Below, piece by piece: positions 32,528 to 39,132 of a DNA stretch of 64,000 bases. The number at the start of each line of letters is the position of its first letter. Within the stretch, counting starts at the first letter, position 1. The stretch is from NCBI GenBank assembly GCA_038530285.1, contig JBCBCY010000001.1:186001-250000 (forward strand), written 5' to 3'. Source of the DNA: JASJAR01 sp038530285 (GTDB lineage Bacteria; Pseudomonadota; Alphaproteobacteria; Rhodobacterales; Rhodobacteraceae). The translations under genes were made by a program, and so were the position numbers. A model generated the notes under the pieces. That model did no database searches and was not told the origin of the DNA. It was given only the letters and a program-made list of their open reading frames with translations.

Positions 32528-34854
32528 GCCCGCGCCCTGCCAACGGCCGCCAACACCGCTTCTGCGGTGGCCGGGGCCTGCAAATCGGGGTAGTTCGGCC
32601 CTGCCGCCGCACAGGCATCCGACAGGGCCAACCAGGCCGAAATCCCCAGCATCAAGGGCGGCTCGCCTACGGCTTTTGACCGGTATACCGTGTCCTCCCG
32701 GTTTGCACCGTCCCAAAGGGCCACGTTGAAAACATCCGGCCGGTCGGTCATCGCCGGGATTTTGTAGGTCGCAGGCGCATGGGTGCGCAGCGCGCCTTTG
32801 TCATCCCACACCAGCTCTTCGGTCGTGAGCCATCCCGCGCCCTGTACGTAGCCGCCTTCGATCTGGCCGATGTCCAGCGCGGGGTTCAAAGACGCACCGC
32901 AATCATGCAACAGATCCGCCCGCAGGATGCGGTTTTCGCCCGTGAGCGTGTCGATCACGACCTCCGTCACGGCTGCCCCATAAGCGAAATAGTAAAACGG
33001 GCGCCCATGTCCCTTGATGCGGTCCCAAACGATCTTGGGCGTTGCATAAAACCCGGTCGATGACAGCGATATCCGCGCCATATAAGCGTCCTTGACGACG
33101 CTCTCGAACGCGATGGCCTGACCTGCCACATGCACATGATCGCCTTCAAAGCGCACAGTCGCCGGGTCCGCCTGATGCCGCCCAGCTACAAATTCCGCCA
33201 ACCGATCACGGATTGTATCGCAGGCGGCTTGCACCGCCATTCCGTTCAAGTCCGACCCCGATGACGCCGCCGTGGCCGAGGTATTGGGCACCTTGGCAGT
33301 ATCCGACGCCGTGATCTTGACCCGGCTCGCATCCACCCCAAACCGCGCCGCAGCCACTTGCGCCACCTTTTGGAACAGCCCCTGACCCATCTCGGTGCCG
33401 CCATGGTTCATCATGATCGACCCGTCTTGGTAGACATGTACCAAAGCCCCCGCCTGGTTAAGATGCGTCAGCGTGAAGGAAATCCCGAATTTTACCGGGC
33501 TGAAGGCGATCCCCTTTTTCAACACGGTGTTCGCGGCATTCCAATCGGCCACGGCACGCACCCGCGCGGCATAATCCGACGTCTCTAACAGTTGCTCTGT
33601 CATCCCATGCAGGATGAAATCTTCAACCGGCATCCCGTAAGGTGTGGTGGCTTTGGTCTTCATCTCCCCGGAAATATCCCGGGGGGTGTGGGGGGCTGGC
33701 CCCCCAGCGCCCATTGCGTCGTAGTAATTGGCCTGCCGCAGGGCGACCGGATCGGCCCCCAGGGTGTGGGCGATATGGTCCATCACCCGTTCCATCCCGA
33801 ACATGCCTTGCGGGCCGCCAAAGCCGCGAAACGCTGTGGCGCTTTGCGTGTTGGTGCGCAAACGGTGGCTTTCGATGCGCACGTTCGGCAGAAAATACGC
33901 GTTGTCGGCATGCAACATCGCGCGGTCGGCGACGGGCAGGGACAAATCCTGGCTCCAGCCGCAGCGGCACAGCTGGATAAACTCGATCCCTTCGATCAAC
34001 CCGCCCGCCGACACGCCGGCGCGGTACGAAATCCGGAAATCATGCCGCTTGCCGGTGATCATCATGTCATCGTCGCGGTCATAGCGCATCGAAGCCGCCC
34101 GCCCCGTGGCGCGCGCTGCCAGCGCACAGGCGATCGCCAGCGCGTTGCCCTGGCTTTCCTTGCCGCCAAAACCGCCCCCCATGCGCCGGATTTCGCAGCG
34201 CACCGCATTCATCGGCAGGCCAAGCGCATCGGCCACCTTGTGCTGGATCTCGGTCGGGTGCTGGGTCGAAGACCCCACGACCATGTCGCCGCCTTCCTGG
34301 GGCAGGGCAATGGCGGCTTGCCCTTCAAGATAGAAATGCTCCTGCCCGCCGATCTCGACCACGCCTTCGATCACATGGTCTGCCCCGTCAATCGCAGCTG
34401 CCGCTTCGCCTCGGGTATAAATCCGCGGGCCGTCTTCGAAGCGCGCATCAGCGGCCAGGGCGGCATCGATGCTGAGTATCGCGGGCAAAGGATCGTAGGT
34501 GATCTCGCCCAGCCGCGCCGCCGCGCGGGCTTCCAAATGGGTTTCGGCCACCACCAAAAACACCGGCTGGCCGACGTAGTGCACTTTTCCATCCGCCAAC
34601 AATGGCTCCGGCGCGGGCGAGGGTGAGACATCATTGGCAAAGGGCAGATCATCAGCCGTCATCACCGCAATAACGCCGGGGGCGGCCCGCACGGCAGACA
34701 GGTCCATCGCGGTGATCTTGCCATGGGCGCACCCGCTGGTCCCGAAGGCCAGATGCACCGCACCTGCCGGCAGGGGAATGTCATCGACATAGCGCGCGGC
34801 CCCCGTCACATGCAAAGGGGCCGCGTCATGCGCCAGTGGTTTGGCAACACTCAT
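32524..34854 (-). CDS. xdhB: xanthine dehydrogenase molybdopterin-binding subunit XdhB, with repeat insertion
   Basis: A 776-residue large subunit. Family markers include GGFGGKESQ, AFRGFGGPQGMF (substrate channel), GGTEMGQGL, YFAYGAAVTEV and the C-terminal KAVGEPPLMLGISAWLAL, whose Glu is the catalytic base. It oxidises hypoxanthine and xanthine at the Mo site. Residues about 382-399 (GAGGPAPHTPRDISGEMK) are encoded by a copy of the dispersed palindromic element, inserted just before TTPYGMPVED. Typical XdhB proteins read through this region with a short loop (from memory). The reading frame is intact, so the enzyme may tolerate the insert as a surface loop. It overlaps xdhA and xdhC by 4 nt each. 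Confidence 0.94.
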   Translation of the reverse strand: MSVAKPLAHDAAPLHVTGAARYVDDIPLPAGAVHLAFGTSGCAHGKITAMDLSAVRAAPGVIAVMTADDLPFANDVSPSPAPEPLLADGKVHYVGQPVFLVVAETHLEARAAARLGEITYDPLPAILSIDAALAADARFEDGPRIYTRGEAAAAIDGADHVIEGVVEIGGQEHFYLEGQAAIALPQEGGDMVVGSSTQHPTEIQHKVADALGLPMNAVRCEIRRMGGGFGGKESQGNALAIACALAARATGRAASMRYDRDDDMMITGKRHDFRISYRAGVSAGGLIEGIEFIQLCRCGWSQDLSLPVADRAMLHADNAYFLPNVRIESHRLRTNTQSATAFRGFGGPQGMFGMERVMDHIAHTLGADPVALRQANYYDAMGAGGPAPHTPRDISGEMKTKATTPYGMPVEDFILHGMTEQLLETSDYAARVRAVADWNAANTVLKKGIAFSPVKFGISFTLTHLNQAGALVHVYQDGSIMMNHGGTEMGQGLFQKVAQVAAARFGVDASRVKITASDTAKVPNTSATAASSGSDLNGMAVQAACDTIRDRLAEFVAGRHQADPATVRFEGDHVHVAGQAIAFESVVKDAYMARISLSSTGFYATPKIVWDRIKGHGRPFYYFAYGAAVTEVVIDTLTGENRILRADLLHDCGASLNPALDIGQIEGGYVQGAGWLTTEELVWDDKGALRTHAPATYKIPAMTDRPDVFNVALWDGANREDTVYRSKAVGEPPLMLGISAWLALSDACAAAGPNYPDLQAPATAEAVLAAVGRARA
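33658..33708 (-). repeat. dispersed palindromic element inside xdhB
   Basis: On the minus strand: hairpin GGGGGG-CCAG-CCCCCC (33690-33705), then CCCCCCGGGATATTTCCGGG and GAGATGAAG. The core matches GGAGTATTT...GATGAA of the dnaE-adjacent copy with a few changes, and a second palindrome CCCCGG/CCGGGG covers the core. It is in frame within xdhB. Confidence 0.75.
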
Positions 34855-36230
34855 GGCGCCACCTCATGCAGATCCACCGTCGCCCCGGTCAGGTCCAGAA
34901 AATACCGCATCAACATATTCCGCGCCGTCTCCAACCGGTAGCTGGCCGAGGCGCGCATGTCCGACAGGGGCCGGAAGTCTTCGGCCATCAAGGGCATCGC
35001 CGCGCGGATCGTGGCTTCGGTCCAGGGTGCGCCGACCAATGCGGCTTCGACGGCCCTGGCCCGTTTCGGAATGCCCGCCATGCCGCCAAAAGCGATCCGC
35101 GCCTCGGTCACAAGCCCGTCTTCGATTACCAGATTGAACCCGCCGCAGACGGCTGAGATATCCTGGTCGAACCGTTTGGACAGTTTGTAGACCCGGTGGT
35201 TGGGCGCCTCGTGCGGGAAGGTCACGCCGATCACGAACTCGCCGGGCTGGCGGTCCTGGCGGCCGTAGTCGAGGAAGAAATCCTCCAGCGGCATCTGCCG
35301 GAAGTTATCGCCACAGCGCAGATAAAGCGTCGCGCCAAGGGCGATCAGGGCAGGCGGGTTGTCCCCGATGGGCGAGCCATTGGCGATATTGCCACCAAGT
35401 GTTGCCGCCTGGCGCACCTGGTCGGACCCGTAGCGGCGGATCATCGCGGCATAGGACGGCAAGGTGTCTGCCACCGCGTCATGCAGGGCCGCCATCGTCA
35501 CGCCTGCGCCCGCCGACATTACCGCACCGCGGCTTTCAATTGCTTGCAGATCCTCGCACAGGTTCAAAAACGCCACCGGCCCCAGATCGCGGAAGTCCTT
35601 GGTCACCCAAAGCCCCACATCGGTGGCCCCGGCAATCAGCGTCGCCTCTGGGTTGTCTTTATACCATGCGGCCAGGTCGTCGGATGATCGGGGCTGTGCC
35701 CAACCTTCGCCCGTACGTAGTGGCTCAACCTCAGCCCCGGGGGCGGTATCGTTCATCCAGTCCGGCACGGGCGCGGCTTCTGCGGCTTTGGCCGCGCGCG
35801 CAATCGGGGCATAGCCAGTGCAGCGACACAGGTTGCCAGCCAGCGCCACGTCGTGGTCCTTGCGCCCGTTACGGTGCGCGGTCGCCATCGCGACCACGAA
35901 GCCCGGCGTGCAAAACCCGCATTGGCTGCCATGATGGGCGACCATGGCGTCTTGCACCGGATGAAGCGCGCCGTCTGGCCCGGCAATGCCTTCAACCGTC
36001 CGCACGGCCTTGCCCTGAAGCTGGGGCAAAAACAGAATGCAGGCGTTCAGCGACCGCGCACCCTGGTCGTCGGTCACCATGACCGTACAGGCGCCGCAAT
36101 CGCCCTCGTTGCAGCCTTCCTTGGTGCCGGTCAGCCCTTGCGCGTCGCGCAGCCAATCCAGAAGCGTCCGGGTGGCCGGTTCATCCGACACCGTCACGTC
36201 CTCGCCGTTGAGGCGAAAGCGTATCTCCAT
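34851..36230 (-). CDS. xdhA: xanthine dehydrogenase small subunit XdhA (2Fe-2S and FAD domains)
   Basis: A 459-residue iron-sulfur/flavin subunit. The plant-type 2Fe-2S motif is GCNEGDCGACTV, with a later Cys in LNACILFLPQ. The second cluster is QCGFCTPGFV plus GNLCRCTGY. The FAD domain (about 175-450) contains LIAGATDVGLWVTK and ATLGGNIANGSPIGDNPPAL. Electrons from XdhB pass through the clusters to FAD and then NAD+. ATG 36230 gives MEIRFRLNGEDV, the normal start; the upstream frame is discounted. It is the first gene of the seven-gene unit xdhABC plus the BMP-type transporter. Confidence 0.95.
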   Translation of the reverse strand: MEIRFRLNGEDVTVSDEPATRTLLDWLRDAQGLTGTKEGCNEGDCGACTVMVTDDQGARSLNACILFLPQLQGKAVRTVEGIAGPDGALHPVQDAMVAHHGSQCGFCTPGFVVAMATAHRNGRKDHDVALAGNLCRCTGYAPIARAAKAAEAAPVPDWMNDTAPGAEVEPLRTGEGWAQPRSSDDLAAWYKDNPEATLIAGATDVGLWVTKDFRDLGPVAFLNLCEDLQAIESRGAVMSAGAGVTMAALHDAVADTLPSYAAMIRRYGSDQVRQAATLGGNIANGSPIGDNPPALIALGATLYLRCGDNFRQMPLEDFFLDYGRQDRQPGEFVIGVTFPHEAPNHRVYKLSKRFDQDISAVCGGFNLVIEDGLVTEARIAFGGMAGIPKRARAVEAALVGAPWTEATIRAAMPLMAEDFRPLSDMRASASYRLETARNMLMRYFLDLTGATVDLHEVAP

Positions 36231-36490
36231 GGTCAAACCCGCCGCCTTACCAAAGATGTAACAGGCGCACCGTCGATGCGGCGTAGAGAGCGCGCCAGAG
36301 CGGAGAAAAGCGCGCGCAGGCGGGTTTGGCAAGAAGTCAGCGGCTCAAAACGCCTGCCCCGTGACCAAATGCCCGTTTTTATGGCATGACCGGTGGGGCT
36401 TGCGGCCTCGTTTGTGTCCATTCCCGGTCGCATTTCGGCAGCATTTTCGGACTACGCTTTTGGGCGACATTCCGAAGAAAAGGCCTTTCC
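36231..36490. promoter_or_regulatory. divergent promoter region, xdhA / repeat protein
   Basis: A 260-bp divergent intergenic region. It must contain the promoter of the xdh/nup-type unit on the minus strand and of the repeat protein on the plus strand. I see an ATGCC...GGCAT inverted repeat near 36370-36387 but no clear regulator site, and no regulator gene is adjacent. Confidence 0.4.
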
Positions 36491-36964
36491 ATGACCCTGA
36501 CCCTGTCCGTAGCCGCTGTTTTGGCCAGCCTGTTTGGTGGCCCGCCAGCCGCGCCCGACCTTCAAACCATTGACCCAATTCTGACCGCCGATGGAGAGGT
36601 GAGCTTTGGCGACGATGGCGGCGAATATCCCGACGATGGCGAATGCGACGATCCGCGTTTTGTCGGCGAAGGCATGGCCAATACGGTTGAAAACGTGAAC
36701 ATCGGCGGCGATGCAACCGATTGTGCATCCCATTACAATCGCGGCAATATCCGTTTGGCGAATACGCAAGCTGATTTCAGCCCGTCGATGTGTGCCGCGA
36801 TCAGCTTTGGCAACGATTCATCCGAATATGCCCGCGACCGCGAATGCGATGATCCGCGCTTTGCGGGGCCCGGCACTGACGACATCCTGTCGATCAATGA
36901 TCTGCGCGCGGATGCCACCGATTGCCAACGCCTGTGCGAAAGCGGCGCGATCTGGCTCAAGTAG
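36491..36964 (+). CDS. exported protein with two DDPRF/DATDC repeats
   Basis: A 157-residue protein with a probable signal peptide (MTLTLSVAAVLASLFGGPPA) and two tandem copies of an acidic repeat of about 50 residues. Copy 1: FGDDGGEYPDDGECDDPRF ... GGDATDCASHYNRGNIRL. Copy 2: FGNDSSEYARDRECDDPRF ... RADATDCQRLCESGAIWL. Each copy has a C-DDPRF and a D-ATDC block, giving paired Cys and many Asp, which suggests a disulfide-stabilised, perhaps calcium-binding module. I know this motif from other Rhodobacteraceae secreted proteins, where it is often a tail module, but no function is established to my knowledge. ATG 36491 is preferred over ATG 36386. Confidence 0.8.
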   Translation: MTLTLSVAAVLASLFGGPPAAPDLQTIDPILTADGEVSFGDDGGEYPDDGECDDPRFVGEGMANTVENVNIGGDATDCASHYNRGNIRLANTQADFSPSMCAAISFGNDSSEYARDRECDDPRFAGPGTDDILSINDLRADATDCQRLCESGAIWLK

Positions 36965-37433
36965 CTTCAAGTTCTGCGGCCAGATCTCCAAGCTGGGCGA
37001 AGGTTGTCGCCCAGCCATCTTCGAACCCCATTTGAAGATGCTGCGCACGCTGGGCGGCTGAGACATGCATGACATGGGCACGGTAGAGCGTGCCTCCGTC
37101 TTGGGGCGTGAGCGTGACATCCACTGTCATGAACCCGCTTTCGAGGGGGCGAAACCCGGGTGCCAGTGCGTCGGTATAGACGAACCGCTTGGGGTGATCG
37201 GCAACCAGAAAACAGCCCTCCAGCGGCATCTGTGTCCCATCTGGCAGCTTCATCACCGTAAAAGACCGCCCACCGGGTTCAAGCACCTGTTCGCAGTCGA
37301 TGACCTTGACCGTGGGCGGGGTGAACCATTGCTTGAACAGCTCCGGTTCGGCCCAGCAACGCCAGATGGTCTCAGGTCGCGCGCGGATCAATCGCTCCAT
37401 CGTCAGATCGGTTTTGGGGTTGACCTCAGGCAT
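36957..37433 (-). CDS. SRPBCC (AHSA1-type) protein 1
   Basis: A 158-residue SRPBCC/START-like fold protein of the activator of Hsp90 ATPase homology (AHSA1) type. Diagnostic are LTMERLIRARPETIWRCWAEPELFKQWF, GCFLVADHPKRFVYTDAL and the C-terminal helix HLQMGFEDGWATTFAQLGDLA. Bacterial members bind small hydrophobic ligands and commonly sit beside ArsR regulators. It is the last gene of an ArsR-SRPBCC-SRPBCC operon and overlaps the previous gene by 8 nt. Its stop overlaps the end of the convergent repeat-protein gene by 8 bp. Ligand unknown. Confidence 0.9.
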   Translation of the reverse strand: MPEVNPKTDLTMERLIRARPETIWRCWAEPELFKQWFTPPTVKVIDCEQVLEPGGRSFTVMKLPDGTQMPLEGCFLVADHPKRFVYTDALAPGFRPLESGFMTVDVTLTPQDGGTLYRAHVMHVSAAQRAQHLQMGFEDGWATTFAQLGDLAAELEAT

Positions 37434-37887
37434 CGGACATCAGGCGTTTGACCAGGGCGTCAAGGTTCGCCAGCCCGCCCATCCAGCCGTGTTCGATTTC
37501 GTCGAACGCCTCGGGTCCCGTGAAGGACGACACTGCGACGGCCACCTGCAACCGGCTGCCGGTGCCCTCGGGCGTCACCGAATAGGTGACAAGCGAGGTG
37601 AAGATCCGGTCGTCGCCGACAAACAATGTCTCGGTGAATACCGCCAGGTCTGGGGCGGCCAACCGATACCAGCGGGTTTCGACCAGAAAGTCTGGCGCCT
37701 CGGCCGGTCCGCAGCGGTGGCGTTCGCGGCCCCCTTCGCGGGTGTCTGCGTTTTCCATTGTCAGAACCATGCCTTCTTCGGGCGCGCCCCAGGTTTCACG
37801 GTGTTCGGGTTCGGTCAGCACGGGCCAAAGCCGGTCGGGGTCCAGGGGCAGGTCGCGGGTGAAGTCCAGCGTTTTGGTGGGGGTCAT
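37426..37887 (-). CDS. SRPBCC (AHSA1-type) protein 2
   Basis: A 153-residue SRPBCC-fold protein (LDFTRDLPLDPDRLWPVLTEPE start; RHRCGPAEAPDFLVETRWYRL; FTGPEAFDEIEHGWMGGLANLDALV end). It lies 4 nt after the ArsR-family gene and overlaps SRPBCC protein 1 by 8 nt, so both are under the ArsR gene's control. A likely scenario is ligand-responsive expression, but no ligand can be named. Confidence 0.9.
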   Translation of the reverse strand: MTPTKTLDFTRDLPLDPDRLWPVLTEPEHRETWGAPEEGMVLTMENADTREGGRERHRCGPAEAPDFLVETRWYRLAAPDLAVFTETLFVGDDRIFTSLVTYSVTPEGTGSRLQVAVAVSSFTGPEAFDEIEHGWMGGLANLDALVKRLMSDA

Positions 37888-37891
37888 GGGT

Positions 37892-38218
37892 CTATCCTTC
37901 CTTTGAAATCCGTTCGGCTAATCCGCTCAGCCGGTCCAGGCGGCCTTCCCAGATGCCGCGCTGGCGGCCCAGCCAATCTTCGGCGGCTTTGAGCGGTGCG
38001 GCTTCGATATGCACCGTGCGCACGCGGCCGGCCTTTTCGCTGCGCACCAGCCCCGCAGCTTCGAGCTTTTTGAGGTGTTTCAGAAACGTCGGCAGCGCCA
38101 TGTCATGGGGGGCGGCCAGTTCGGACACCGGCGCCGGGCCCGCCGTCAGCCGTTCGATCACGGCCCGGCGGGTGGGGTCGGCAAGTGCTGCGAAGAAGTC
38201 ATTCAATTGGTTATCCAT
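37892..38218 (-). CDS. ArsR-family transcriptional regulator
   Basis: A 108-residue winged-helix repressor: FFAALADPTRRAVIERLTAG, then VSELAAPHDMALPTFLKHLKKLEAAGLV and RSEKAGRVRTVHI (wing). No metal-binding Cys pair is present, so it belongs to the non-metal ArsR group that typically pairs with SRPBCC proteins. Start ATG 38218 overlaps one of two similar operator-like palindromes, consistent with autorepression. A longer open frame to 38254 crosses the operators and is discarded. Confidence 0.92.
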   Translation of the reverse strand: MDNQLNDFFAALADPTRRAVIERLTAGPAPVSELAAPHDMALPTFLKHLKKLEAAGLVRSEKAGRVRTVHIEAAPLKAAEDWLGRQRGIWEGRLDRLSGLAERISKEG

Positions 38219-38226
38219 ATGGCTAA
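38211..38226. promoter_or_regulatory. candidate ArsR operator, start-codon copy
   Basis: TTATCCATATGGCTAA is a near-perfect 16-bp palindrome centred on ATAT. It covers the ATG of the ArsR-family gene. It shares CATATGGCTA with a second copy 49 bp away. Confidence 0.6.
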
Positions 38227-38259
38227 GTAATGACGATTCGGGCGCCCAGGTCAAGACAC

Positions 38260-38275
38260 TTAGTCATATGGCTAT
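38260..38275. promoter_or_regulatory. candidate ArsR operator, promoter copy
   Basis: TTAGTCATATGGCTAT is the second palindrome, 49 bp from the first in the same orientation. It lies in the promoter area of the ArsR-SRPBCC operon and immediately downstream of the XRE gene's stop at 38279. Confidence 0.6.
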
Positions 38276-38278
38276 GTT

Positions 38279-38491
38279 TTAGTCGCCCTCGGGCATGGCT
38301 TCCAAAAGATCACCAGGCTGGCAATCCAGCTCGGCGCAGATCTTGGCCAGGGTTTCAAACCGCACGCCCTTCACCCGGCCCGCCCGCAGAAGGCTCAGGT
38401 TCTGCTCGGAGATCCCGATCCTTTCGGCCAGCGCCTTGCCGGTCATCTTCCGGTGCGCCAGCATCACATCCAGCCTGACCACGATCTCCAT
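38279..38491 (-). CDS. small XRE-family (Cro/CI) regulator
   Basis: A 70-residue protein that is a single helix-turn-helix: MEIVVRLDVMLAHRKMTGKA, LAERIGISEQNLSLLRAGRV, RFETLAKICAELDCQPGDLL. It matches the YozG-like group, which is regularly encoded next to DUF2975 membrane proteins, as here (1-nt overlap). ATG 38491 is chosen because upstream residues lack similarity. The pair probably forms an operon with autoregulation; the target is unknown. Confidence 0.9.
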   Translation of the reverse strand: MEIVVRLDVMLAHRKMTGKALAERIGISEQNLSLLRAGRVKGVRFETLAKICAELDCQPGDLLEAMPEGD

Positions 38492-39021
38492 CACACGAAG
38501 CTTTCGTTTTCGGCTTTCATGCCGATCGCGATCTTCAGGACCCAGCCGATCATGCAAAAGCCCAGGCCACACAGTGCCAGGCTGATGTCGCCGTTGTCGA
38601 TGTAAAGCGCGACCTCACGCTGGCCGACGGAATTGTGCATCGTGAGGATAGCGGTGTTCGTGGCGCCCACCAGCGTATCGGCAAGCATGGCCGCCACGAT
38701 CAGCACCCCAAGCCGCATGATCCAGCGAAACGCGTCTTCACTGAAATAGGCGCCGCGCCGATAGATATTCAGCACCTTGAGCGCGGCCAGAAGCGACAAA
38801 AGCCCGCCGACGATGGTCGTCATCCAGACCGCGAAGTACAAACCCCGGGTCCACATGGGAATGACCTCAGCATCGACAAAGGCCAGGGACACCCATTGGT
38901 CAGGGTCGCCAAAGGCAAAGGGCACAAGCCACCAAAGGATCGAAAGCGGCATGTAAATGGTATAGGCCACAGTCAGAAGCATGATGATCGTGGCCATGCG
39001 CGTGACGCGTCGGTCTTTCAT
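38491..39021 (-). CDS. DUF2975-family membrane protein
   Basis: A 176-residue integral membrane protein with four hydrophobic segments (IIMLLTVAYTIYMPLSILWW, GLYFAVWMTTIVGGLLSLLA, IMRLGVLIVAAMLADTLVG, LALCGLGFCMIGWVLKIAIG). Size, topology and the adjacent small XRE regulator fit DUF2975. ATG 39021 has GGGAG upstream; ATG 39051 would add ten residues. Function of the family is unknown. Confidence 0.85.
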   Translation of the reverse strand: MKDRRVTRMATIIMLLTVAYTIYMPLSILWWLVPFAFGDPDQWVSLAFVDAEVIPMWTRGLYFAVWMTTIVGGLLSLLAALKVLNIYRRGAYFSEDAFRWIMRLGVLIVAAMLADTLVGATNTAILTMHNSVGQREVALYIDNGDISLALCGLGFCMIGWVLKIAIGMKAENESFV

Positions 39022-39132
39022 GTTTGGCTCCCAAGAATCAATGTAAAACATTAATCATACGTCGCAACGCGCCGCAAGCACCTTCGTCGAGCGGGGCTTT
39101 TCCTTGGCGGCTGTGGGCCATAGGGTCGCCCT

